Shown: piece by piece, positions 48,703 through 56,436 of the stretch
Position numbering within the stretch: position 1 is the stretch's first letter
Layout: every line of letters begins with the position of its first letter
Source: Sphingomonas naphthae
Lineage (GTDB): Bacteria > Pseudomonadota > Alphaproteobacteria > Sphingomonadales > Sphingomonadaceae
DNA length: 64,000 nt
Assembly (NCBI RefSeq): GCF_028607085.1
Contig: NZ_CP117411.1
Location: 3,100,001 to 3,164,000, forward strand
Direction: 5' to 3'
Notes under the pieces: generated by a model
What the model was told of the DNA's origin: nothing
The model's input: only the letters and a program-made list of their open reading frames with translations
Databases searched by the model: none
Program-made: the position numbers and the translations under genes

Positions 48703-50214
48703 GTGACGGCGAGCGCGATGCCGCCCCGCCGATACAGTCGCGCGACCTGGGCCGCGGCGGCGCTGCTGATCCTGCTGGCGACCTTCGCGCTCCGCTCGAT
48801 CCACTTCGGCAATCCGGTGATGCACGTCGACGAGGATTTCTATCTCCTCGTCGGCGATCGGATGCTCCACTGGCACCAATGGCCCTATGTCGACATCTGG
48901 GATCGCAAGCCGGTCGGCATCTTCGTCGTCTACTGGCTGATCCGCATGCTGGGGGGCGAGGGCTTCCTGCAATATCAGATCGTCGCGACGCTCTTCGCGG
49001 CCGCCACCGCTTTCTGCATCGCCCGCATCGCCACGCGCTTCACCACGCTGGGCGCGGGCGTGTGGGCGGGGCTGATCTATGTCGTCGCGCTCGGCCTATA
49101 TGGCGGCGAGGGCGGACAGACGCCGGTCTTCTACAATCTGTTCACCGCGCTGGCGGCGATGGCGACGATGCGCGCCGCGCTCGATCCCGCCGCCACGCCC
49201 GGGCTGATCCGCCGCCAGGGGGCGATCGCGATGGCGATCACCGGCCTCGCCATGCAGATCAAATACAACATCATGTTCGAGGGCATCTTCTTCGCCCTGC
49301 TGCTGCTGTGGAAGGGCTGGAAGACCGATCCACGCCTCGCCCCGCGCCTGATCGACGCGATCCTGTGGGCCGGCCTCGCCCTGCTGCCCACCGCCGTCGC
49401 CTTCGCCGTCTATGCCGCCGCCGGCCACGCCGAAATCTTCTTCTACTCCAACTTCGTCTCGATCCTTCAGCGGCCCAAGGTCGACAATGCCGAGCTGCTA
49501 GACCGGCTCTGGAAGATATTCCGGGGCATCGCGATCCTGTTCGTGGCGCTGGGTCTGGCGATGTGGAAGGGGCCGTGGCGCGGCCATGACGCGATCGGCG
49601 CGGCGCATCGCTTCGCCCTGATGTGGGTGGCCGCCGCGATCGTCGGCTTCCTGATCTTCGGCACCTATTACAACCATTATATCCTGCCGGTGCTGCTGCC
49701 GCTGGCGATCGGCGCGGCGCCGGCCTTCTCGATCCGTCGCAAGGATTTCGCCTGGGGGGCGCTGTTCGCCTTTCTGATCCTCGCGGTCGGCCTCGTCGCC
49801 TACAATGTCCGCGCCTTCAAGCGGCAGGAGCGGTCGGGCAACGCCGCCTACATCCGGCCCATTGCCCGGATCATCAAGGCGCATCTCGGCAAGGGCTGCC
49901 TCTACGTCCACGACGGGGAGTCGATCCTCTATTATCTGACCGGATCGTGCATCCCGACCGTGTGGGCCTTCCCCAACCACCTCAATACCGAGGTGGAGGC
50001 GCCCGCGATCGGCGTCGATCCGGCGGCCGAGGTCGCCCGCACCTTCGCCACGAAGCCCACCGTCGTCGCGACGACGATCAACCGCGTGTGGGACGTCAAC
50101 ACCGCCTCGCGCGCCGTTGCCGATCGGGCGCTCGCCCGCGATTATCGCCTGATCTACACCGCCCCGATCGACGAGGAATTGCGCGCCATCTACGTCCGCC
50201 GCCCGGGCCGCTAG
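48703..50214 (+). CDS. GT39/ArnT-like integral membrane glycosyltransferase
   Basis: 503 residues from GTG 48703 (ATG at 48718 is an alternative). About eleven membrane segments. After the first helix comes MHVDEDFYLLVGDRMLHWHQWPYVDIWDRKP, where the acidic residues match the catalytic first periplasmic loop of GT-C enzymes such as ArnT and PMT, followed by PVGIFVVYWLIRMLGG. The C-terminal 100 residues form a periplasmic domain. Such enzymes move a sugar from polyprenyl phosphate to a lipid or protein outside the membrane. The acceptor is unknown. It pairs with the upstream GT2-GtrA gene. Confidence 0.82.
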   Translation: MTASAMPPRRYSRATWAAAALLILLATFALRSIHFGNPVMHVDEDFYLLVGDRMLHWHQWPYVDIWDRKPVGIFVVYWLIRMLGGEGFLQYQIVATLFAAATAFCIARIATRFTTLGAGVWAGLIYVVALGLYGGEGGQTPVFYNLFTALAAMATMRAALDPAATPGLIRRQGAIAMAITGLAMQIKYNIMFEGIFFALLLLWKGWKTDPRLAPRLIDAILWAGLALLPTAVAFAVYAAAGHAEIFFYSNFVSILQRPKVDNAELLDRLWKIFRGIAILFVALGLAMWKGPWRGHDAIGAAHRFALMWVAAAIVGFLIFGTYYNHYILPVLLPLAIGAAPAFSIRRKDFAWGALFAFLILAVGLVAYNVRAFKRQERSGNAAYIRPIARIIKAHLGKGCLYVHDGESILYYLTGSCIPTVWAFPNHLNTEVEAPAIGVDPAAEVARTFATKPTVVATTINRVWDVNTASRAVADRALARDYRLIYTAPIDEELRAIYVRRPGR

Positions 50215-50220
50215 CGTCGC

Positions 50221-51189
50221 TCAGCCCCCGCCCAGCCGGTCGGGGTCCATGTCCATCGGCGCATAGCCCGCCGCCGCCTTCGCCTGCGGCTTGATGTAGA
50301 CCGTCGCGATCGCGGGCCAGCGGGCTTTCAGTTTCGCCTCCACCTCGGCGATCACCTTCTCGACCACGCCGGCCGACACGCGATCCTCGAAATCGACGCT
50401 CATCGCCACGAAGATGGCGTCGGGCGCCATGTGGATGGTGACGACCTCGTTCACCCCCGTCACTTCGGGCAGGCCATCGACCGAGGCGCGCACCGCCTCG
50501 ACCAGCCGGGGGTCGGCCCGCTCGCCGATCAGCAGATCCTTCGATTCGCGCGCCAGCACGATCGCGACGCCGCCCAGCACGATGCCGATCAGGATCGATG
50601 CGACCCCGTCCCACGCCGGATCGCCGGTAAGCCAGCTCGCCGTGATGCCCAATCCCGCGATGACGAGCCCGGCCATGGCCGCCGAATCCTCGAACAGCAC
50701 CACGAAGGCGGCCGGATCCTTCGATCGCACGATCGCCGTCCACCAGCTGACGTCGCCCTTGGTCTTGGCGAATTCCTTCACCGCCAGCGCCCAGCTGCTT
50801 CCCTCCAGCGCCAGCGACACCGCCAGCACCAGATAGGGCAGCCACACGCTGTCGACATGCTCCGGCTCGATGATGTGGAGCACGCCCTCGTAGATCGAGA
50901 GGCCCGCGCCGATCGCGAAGATCAGGATCGCGACGACGAAGCTCCAGAAATAGAGTTCGCGGCCATAGCCGAGCGGGTGGAGATCGTCGGGCGGGCGCTT
51001 GGAGCGTTTCTGGCCCCACAGCAGCAGCACCTGATTGAGGCTGTCGACGATCGAGTGGAAGCCCTCGGTCAGCATCGCCGACGATCCCGACACCGCCGCC
51101 GCGACGAATTTGGCGATGGCGATGCCCAGATTGGCGGCCAGCGCGGCATAGAGGACGCGCTTGTTGCCGTCGGCGCTAGCGCTGCTCAT
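50221..51189 (-). CDS. Cation diffusion facilitator (CDF) family transporter
   Basis: 322 residues from ATG 51189; the ATG overlaps the PAP2 stop (ATGA). Six membrane helices. Metal-site motifs are HSIVDSLNQ in helix II (His/Asp) and a matching AMAGLVIAGLG in helix V region; the cytosolic C-terminal domain holds VTIHMAPDAIFVAMSVDFED. CDF proteins export Zn2+, Co2+, Fe2+ or similar by proton antiport. This one resembles the YdfM/SLC30A9-like branch, in which substrates are poorly defined, with RSKDPAAFVVLFEDSAA between helices IV and V. Confidence 0.9.
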   Translation of the reverse strand: MSSASADGNKRVLYAALAANLGIAIAKFVAAAVSGSSAMLTEGFHSIVDSLNQVLLLWGQKRSKRPPDDLHPLGYGRELYFWSFVVAILIFAIGAGLSIYEGVLHIIEPEHVDSVWLPYLVLAVSLALEGSSWALAVKEFAKTKGDVSWWTAIVRSKDPAAFVVLFEDSAAMAGLVIAGLGITASWLTGDPAWDGVASILIGIVLGGVAIVLARESKDLLIGERADPRLVEAVRASVDGLPEVTGVNEVVTIHMAPDAIFVAMSVDFEDRVSAGVVEKVIAEVEAKLKARWPAIATVYIKPQAKAAAGYAPMDMDPDRLGGG

Positions 51190-51797
51190 CGTCGTTCCGT
51201 CTCCATCGCGCGGCAGATCGCCACGGCCAGCAACGCCCAGGCGGCGCCGATGGCCCAACCCGCGATCACGTCGGTCGGCCAATGCACCGCCAGCGCCACC
51301 CGCGACACGCCGATCGCGGCCACCAGCACCCCGACCCCCAGCATCGCGAACGGCCGATATCGCACCGGCGCGAGCAGCAGCGCGGCGCCGAGATAGACGA
51401 CCATCGAATTGAGCGCATGGCCGCTGGGGAAGGACAGGCTCGTCACCTGATCGAGCTGCGGCAGCAAAGAGGGGCGCGGCCGCGCGGTCAGCAGCTTGCC
51501 GCCGCTCGAGAGCAGCAGCCCGCCGCCCGTCATCAGCGCCATCGTCAGCGCGGGCGTCCAGCGCCGCCGGATCGCCAGCAGCACGACCACGACACCCGCC
51601 ACCGCCAGCCGCACCGGCGGGTTGCCGAGCCCGGTGACGGCGTTGAGCAATCGGGGATCACCCCCCGCCAGCCACAGCAATCCGCCGCGATCGAACGCCG
51701 TCGCCCTACCGGACAGCGCCAGCCAGCCATCGACAATCGCGACGAGCAGCAGCAGGCCAGCGGCAATGGCTGGGCGGCTATCGGGGTGTCGCGACAT
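51186..51797 (-). CDS. PAP2-family membrane phosphatase
   Basis: 203 residues from ATG 51797. Six predicted membrane segments, with the three phosphatase motifs: KLLTARPRP (about residues 101-109), PSGH (near 125) and SRVALAVHWPTDV (near 165). Such enzymes dephosphorylate undecaprenyl diphosphate or phosphatidic-type lipids on the periplasmic side. Coupled to the CDF gene downstream by ATGA overlap. The partner functions look unrelated. Confidence 0.9.
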   Translation of the reverse strand: MSRHPDSRPAIAAGLLLLVAIVDGWLALSGRATAFDRGGLLWLAGGDPRLLNAVTGLGNPPVRLAVAGVVVVLLAIRRRWTPALTMALMTGGGLLLSSGGKLLTARPRPSLLPQLDQVTSLSFPSGHALNSMVVYLGAALLLAPVRYRPFAMLGVGVLVAAIGVSRVALAVHWPTDVIAGWAIGAAWALLAVAICRAMETERR

Positions 51798-51822
51798 AGC
51801 CCGACACCCTAGCCTCACTCAC

Positions 51823-51902
51823 CGTCATTGCGAGCGCAGCGAAGCAATCCAGCTCCACGGCCTGGGGCGCGGCTGGATTGCTTCGCTACGCTCGCAACGA
51901 CG
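51823..51902. repeat. Palindromic repeat, GCGAGCGCAGCGAAG family (copy 2)
   Basis: Arms 51823-51853 and 51872-51902 are almost perfect reverse complements (CGTCATTGCGAGCGCAGCGA... / ...CTACGCTCGCAACGACG). It lies between PAP2 and lpdA, 9 bases after the lpdA stop, and may help end that transcript. Confidence 0.9.
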
Positions 51903-51911
51903 GAGCGGGGC

Positions 51912-53324
51912 CTAGAAATGGATCGCGCGGCCGTAGGCGGAAAGCACGCTCTCGTGCATCATCTCGCTGAGCGTCGGGTGGGGGAAGACGGTCTCCATCA
52001 GGTCCGCCTCGGTCGTCTCCAGCTGCTTGGCGACGGTATAGCCCTCGATCAGCTCGGTCACTTCGGCGCCCACCATGTGCGCGCCGAGCAGCTCGCCGGT
52101 CTTGGCGTCGAACACCGTCTTCACGAAGCCCTCGGCCTCGCCCAGCGCGATCGCCTTGCCGTTGCCGATGAAGGGGAATTTGCCGACCTTCAGCTCGTAA
52201 CCCGCTTCCTTGGCCTTCGCCTCGGTCAAGCCCACCGACGCCACCTGCGGGCGCGAATAGGTGCAGCCGGGGATGTTGGCCTTGTTCATCGCATGCGGGT
52301 GGACATCCTTGTTGCCAAGCGCCGCGGCGATCGCCTCGGCGGCGATGATGCCCTCGTGGCTCGCCTTGTGCGCCAGCCAGGGCGCGCCGGTGATGTCGCC
52401 GATCGCCCACAGCCCGTCGACATTGGTGCGGCACATCTCGTCCGCCACGACATGCCCACGATCGGTCTTCACGCCCAGCGCCTCCAGCCCGATCTCCTCG
52501 GTATTGGGCACGATGCCGATGGCGACGATGCAGTGGCTGAAGTCCTTTACCTCGGCCTTGCCGTCCGCGCCCTTGATCGTCGCCTTCACGCCCGATTTCG
52601 ACGCCTCGATCTTCTCGACGCCGGATTTGACGAGGATCGTCATGCCCTGCTTGGTCAGCGCCTTGGTCATGAAATCCGAAATGTCGGCATCCTCGACCGG
52701 CAGAATGCGATCGAGCATCTCCACGATCGTCACCTTGGCGCCCATGTCCGAATAGAAACTGGCGAATTCCACGCCGATCGCGCCCGATCCGATCACGAGC
52801 AGGTCGGTCGGCATCTCGGTGGGCGTCATGGCGTTGCGATAGGTCCAGATGCGCTCGCCGTCCGCCTTGGCGAAGGGCAGGTCGCGCGCCCGCGCACCCG
52901 TCGCCAGGATGATGTGCTTTCCTTCCAGATCGGTGGTCTTGTCGCCGTTCTTGACGGTCAGCTTGCCCTTCGCGGTCAGCTTGCCGGTGCCCTCGACCAC
53001 GGTGACCTTGTTCTTCTTCATCAGCCCCTTGACGCCGGCGTTGAGCTGGCCGGCCACCTTGCGGCTGCGATCGACCACCTTGGCCAGATCGAACGCGGGC
53101 TTCTCCACCGACAGGCCGTAGGCCGAGGCGTGGGTCATGTAATGGAAGATTTCGGAGGTGCGCAGCAGCGCCTTGGTGGGGATGCAGCCCCAGTTGAGGC
53201 AGATGCCGCCCAGCCGCTCGCGCTCGACGATGGCGACCTTCAGGCCCAGCTGCGACGCGCGGATCGCCGCGACATAGCCGCCCGGCCCGGAACCGAGCAC
53301 GATGAGGTCGTAGGTATCAGCCAT
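51912..53324 (-). CDS. lpdA: Dihydrolipoamide dehydrogenase (E3)
   Basis: 470 residues. It reoxidises dihydrolipoamide of 2-oxoacid dehydrogenase complexes with NAD+. FAD-binding GSGPGGYVAA at residues 11-20, redox-active disulfide GGICLNWGCIPTK (Cys42, Cys47), NAD-binding IGSGAIGVEFASFYSDMGAKVTIVE and the late catalytic His-Glu region HPTLSEMMHE are all present. It is last in the group E2, membrane protein, thioesterase, lpdA, so it most likely serves pyruvate dehydrogenase. Confidence 0.96.
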   Translation of the reverse strand: MADTYDLIVLGSGPGGYVAAIRASQLGLKVAIVERERLGGICLNWGCIPTKALLRTSEIFHYMTHASAYGLSVEKPAFDLAKVVDRSRKVAGQLNAGVKGLMKKNKVTVVEGTGKLTAKGKLTVKNGDKTTDLEGKHIILATGARARDLPFAKADGERIWTYRNAMTPTEMPTDLLVIGSGAIGVEFASFYSDMGAKVTIVEMLDRILPVEDADISDFMTKALTKQGMTILVKSGVEKIEASKSGVKATIKGADGKAEVKDFSHCIVAIGIVPNTEEIGLEALGVKTDRGHVVADEMCRTNVDGLWAIGDITGAPWLAHKASHEGIIAAEAIAAALGNKDVHPHAMNKANIPGCTYSRPQVASVGLTEAKAKEAGYELKVGKFPFIGNGKAIALGEAEGFVKTVFDAKTGELLGAHMVGAEVTELIEGYTVAKQLETTEADLMETVFPHPTLSEMMHESVLSAYGRAIHF

Positions 53325-53349
53325 GATCCGCTCCAGTTTTTTGAATGGT

Positions 53350-53754
53350 TCAGCCGGCGTCGGCGGGGGCCGCCGGCAGCGGCGGCACCTCCCGCTTCTG
53401 CCGGTTCTCGTCGAGGGCGACGAAGGTGAAGGTCGCCTCGGTCACCTTGTAGGAATGAATGTCGTCGCGCGCCCGGCGCCATGCCTCGACATGGACCTTC
53501 ATCGACGTGCGGCCGACGGCGACCAGCTCGGCATAGACCGACACTTCGTCGCCCACCGATACCGGCCGCAGAAAGGACATCGCGTCGGCCGCGATCGTGA
53601 CCGTGCGGCTCCGCGAATGGCGCGAGGCCAGGGACGAGCCGGCGAGATCCATCTGGCTCATCAGCCAGCCGCCGAAAATGTCCCCGCTCGGATTGGTGTC
53701 GGCCGGCATCGCCGTCACCCGGATCGCGGGTGGATGGTCGGGTGGGATGTCCAT
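53350..53754 (-). CDS. Acyl-CoA thioesterase (YciA/hotdog family)
   Basis: 134 residues from ATG 53754; the longer frame overlaps the next gene. The hotdog-fold signature GDIFGGWLMSQMDLAGS (catalytic Asp in the long helix) lies near residues 23-39, then VTIAADAMSFLRPVSVGDEVSVYAELVAVGRTSMKVHVEAW. It hydrolyses acyl-CoA to free acid and CoA. It lies between the membrane protein and lpdA, in a pyruvate dehydrogenase group. Confidence 0.9.
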   Translation of the reverse strand: MDIPPDHPPAIRVTAMPADTNPSGDIFGGWLMSQMDLAGSSLASRHSRSRTVTIAADAMSFLRPVSVGDEVSVYAELVAVGRTSMKVHVEAWRRARDDIHSYKVTEATFTFVALDENRQKREVPPLPAAPADAG

Positions 53755-53756
53755 GC

Positions 53757-54161
53757 TCAGCCCTGCTCGCCCGCAAGGGTACGAGGCTGATACACGAACT
53801 GGCCATATCCCAATCCGAGACACAGGCCGACAGCCGCACCGGACAGCGCGAACTCACCATTCATGCCCAACGGCCAACCCACGATGAATCCCAGCAGCGC
53901 GCCGGCGATCGGGTGCGCCCACCGTCGCTCAAGTCCGCTTTTACGGAGCAGCAGGACCGCCAGAAATCCGATCGGCACACCAATCACCAGCGTCACCACG
54001 AAAGCGTAAAGGTAGGCAATGCCCAGCAGACCTACCCACTCCGAGAGCGGAAGCGGCGGCAACTCATACGCCGTAGCCTTGATCGCAAACCGCACGAGCC
54101 AGACGCCCGCCCCGAACAACGGAGCGAGCAACACCATTCCAGCCGCCCACTTCAACTTCAA
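53757..54161 (-). CDS. Hypothetical membrane protein in the pdhC-lpdA group
   Basis: 134 residues with about four membrane helices ([85 protein letters not shown]). I do not recognise the family. Codon use is visibly less GC3-biased than in pdhC and lpdA, suggesting later insertion. Its ATG overlaps the pdhC stop by 4 bases and its stop is 2 bases from the thioesterase start, so it is nonetheless integrated in the operon. Confidence 0.75.
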   Translation of the reverse strand: MKLKWAAGMVLLAPLFGAGVWLVRFAIKATAYELPPLPLSEWVGLLGIAYLYAFVVTLVIGVPIGFLAVLLLRKSGLERRWAHPIAGALLGFIVGWPLGMNGEFALSGAAVGLCLGLGYGQFVYQPRTLAGEQG

Positions 54162-55468
54162 GCCAGCATCCCCAGCGGGGCTTCCACCAGCCGCTTGAAC
54201 GCGGCCATGAACCTGGCGCCGTCCGCCCCGTCGATCGCGCGATGGTCGAAGCTGCCCGTCGCGCTCATGATCGTCGCCACGGTCAGTTCATCGCCGATCA
54301 CATAGGGCCGCTTCTCGCCGGCGCCGATCGCCAGGATCATCGCCTGCGGCGGATTGATGACCGCCTCGAACTGCTTGATACCGTACATGCCCATGTTGCT
54401 GAGGCTGGCGGTGCCGCCCTGATATTCCTGCGGCTGGAGCTTGCCGTCGCGGGCGCGGGCGGCGAGATCCTTCATCTCGGTCGCGATCACCGACAGCGCC
54501 TTGGTGTCGGCGCTCGCGATGATCGGGGTGATGAGCCCGCCGGGGATCGAGACCGCCACCGAGATGTCGGCGCGCTTGAAGCTGATGAGCGTGTCGCCAC
54601 CGAACTGCACGTTGCATTCGGGCACTTCCATCAGCGCCACGGCCTGCGCCTTGATGAGCATGTCGTTGACCGACAGCTTCACGCCCCGGCTCTCCAGCCC
54701 CTTGTTCAGCTCGGTGCGCAGCGCCAGCAGCTTGTCGAGGTTGATGTCCACCGTGAGGTAGATGTGCGGCACATTCTGCTTCGATTCGGTGAGCCGGCGC
54801 GCGATGACCTTGCGCATGCCCGACAGCTTGGTCGTCTCGCTCGGCACGCCTTCAGGCGCGGGCGCGGCGGCGACCGGCTCGGCCTTGGCCGGGGCAGCGG
54901 CCTTCGCCGGCTCCTCGGACCTGGCGGCTTCGGCGGGCTTCGCCTCGCCCTTCGGCGCGCCTTCCAGATCGGCCTTCACCACGCGGCCGCCGGGGCCGGA
55001 GCCCTTGACCGCCGAAAGATCGACACCCTGCTGCTCGGCCAGACGGCGCGCCAGCGGGCTCGCCTTCACGCGATCCCCGTCAGACGCCCTGGCGGCCGGC
55101 GCCGGCGCGGCCTTGGCCGCGACCTCCGGCTCCTTCTTGGGTTCGGGCTTGGCCTCCTTGGGCGGCGCTTCGTCGGCCTTGGGCTTGGCCTCTTCCTTCG
55201 GGGCGGACTCGGCGGAGGAATCCTCGTCCTCGCCGGCGATCAGCGCGATCACCGCGCCGACCTTCACGCCGTCGGTCCCTTCGGGAATCACGATCTTGGA
55301 GACGGTGCCTTCATCGACCGCCTCGAACTCCATCGTCGCCTTGTCGGTCTCGATCTCGGCGAGGATATCGCCCGACTTGACGGTGTCGCCCTCCTTGACG
55401 AGCCACTTGGCGAGCGTACCCTCCTCCATCGTCGGCGACAAAGCGGGCATCTTCAGTTCGATCGGCAT
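54158..55468 (-). CDS. pdhC: Pyruvate dehydrogenase E2: dihydrolipoamide acetyltransferase
   Basis: 436 residues from ATG 55468, where the conserved [20 protein letters not shown] begins. One lipoyl domain (residues 1-80) with lipoyl Lys43 in [15 protein letters not shown], then an Ala/Lys/Glu/Pro-rich linker, a peripheral-subunit-binding domain ([30 protein letters not shown]), a second linker, and the catalytic core ending in DHRAIDG (His409, Asp413). It transfers acetyl from E1-bound hydroxyethyl to CoA. E1 genes are not adjacent, which is unusual. lpdA is three genes downstream. Confidence 0.95.
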   Translation of the reverse strand: MPIELKMPALSPTMEEGTLAKWLVKEGDTVKSGDILAEIETDKATMEFEAVDEGTVSKIVIPEGTDGVKVGAVIALIAGEDEDSSAESAPKEEAKPKADEAPPKEAKPEPKKEPEVAAKAAPAPAARASDGDRVKASPLARRLAEQQGVDLSAVKGSGPGGRVVKADLEGAPKGEAKPAEAARSEEPAKAAAPAKAEPVAAAPAPEGVPSETTKLSGMRKVIARRLTESKQNVPHIYLTVDINLDKLLALRTELNKGLESRGVKLSVNDMLIKAQAVALMEVPECNVQFGGDTLISFKRADISVAVSIPGGLITPIIASADTKALSVIATEMKDLAARARDGKLQPQEYQGGTASLSNMGMYGIKQFEAVINPPQAMILAIGAGEKRPYVIGDELTVATIMSATGSFDHRAIDGADGARFMAAFKRLVEAPLGMLA

Positions 55469-55584
55469 GTTGGGACCTCTCCTTGGCCGAACGGACAATT
55501 CGGCCACCGCACCAACGGGGTCAAGCTCTTGGCGTTGCAGGCCGCGAAAGCTATGTTGCACATATTGCAATCGGGGGACAGACG

Positions 55585-56046
55585 ATGACGATCCGCACCT
55601 ATCTGGTGGTCATCGACGACAGTGATGAATCGCGCATCGCGCTGCGCTTCGCCGCGCGCCGCGCCGCCAAGACCGGGGGCGCGATCGAGATCGTGGCGCT
55701 GGTGCCCGCGCAGGAATTCGTGCCCTTCGGCGGCGTGCAGGCGGCGATGGAGGAGGAGGCCGAGCTGCGCGCGCAGGCTTTGGTGACGCAGGTGGCTGGC
55801 GAGTTGATCGAGGAAATGGGCCTGCGCCCGTCGATCACCACCCGGCTCGGCGACCCCGTCGCGGTGGTGCGCGCGCGGCTGGCGCAGGAGCCCGAGATCG
55901 CCGCCCTCGTGCTGGGCGCCCCGGCGACCGGCGGCCCCGGCCCGCTCGTCTCCTATTTCGCGGGCGCCGAGGCGGGGCAGATGAGCTGCCCGGTGATGAT
56001 CATCCCCGGCGCGCTCGATGACGCCGCGCTCGATCGCCTGAGCTGA
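55585..56046 (+). CDS. Universal stress protein (UspA family)
   Basis: 153 residues from ATG 55585, with GGGGAC 6 bases upstream. Core: [35 protein letters not shown], and a late [34 protein letters not shown] in place of the ATP-binding GxxGxnnGS(x)nV pattern, so nucleotide binding is uncertain. Cytoplasmic. It is divergent from pdhC. Confidence 0.88.
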   Translation: MTIRTYLVVIDDSDESRIALRFAARRAAKTGGAIEIVALVPAQEFVPFGGVQAAMEEEAELRAQALVTQVAGELIEEMGLRPSITTRLGDPVAVVRARLAQEPEIAALVLGAPATGGPGPLVSYFAGAEAGQMSCPVMIIPGALDDAALDRLS

Positions 56047-56128
56047 ACGGCGGACGGGCTGAAAAACGGGCGACAGAGCCCCGCGCGATCCGCTAATCAG
56101 GGCCATCGGAGTCCGCTGAGTAGCCGCC

Positions 56129-56356
56129 ATGCCCAATCCCTTCACCGATCACCCCACCAGCGTCGGCGAAAGCTATGCCGAGCATTTCGCGGTCTCGTCG
56201 GGCGTAGGCGTGAAGATGATCGGCGCGGGGCTCGCCTGCCTCGTCCACGCGATCCTGCCTTTCGCCTTCCAGAAGACCGGCAGCACCACGATCAAGCGCC
56301 TGCACGACCGCATCGTGGCGAGCCGCAGCGCGGAAACGGGAAGCTGGGTGATTTGA
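56129..56356 (+). CDS. DUF6356 family small membrane-associated protein
   Basis: 75 residues. Pattern FTDHPTSVGESYAEHFAVSSGVGVKMIGAGLACLVHAILPFAFQKTGSTTIKRLHDRIVA matches my recollection of DUF6356, common in sphingomonads and related alphaproteobacteria. One hydrophobic segment (about residues 28-48). Function unknown. Stands alone, convergent with the peptidase gene. Confidence 0.8.
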   Translation: MPNPFTDHPTSVGESYAEHFAVSSGVGVKMIGAGLACLVHAILPFAFQKTGSTTIKRLHDRIVASRSAETGSWVI

Positions 56357-56436
56357 GCGGGGTGCCGGGCGTCGCATGACCGCTGCGGCATGGAAGGGGC
56401 TGCCGGTCATATCCGCCGGACCGGCGCCCGATCTCC

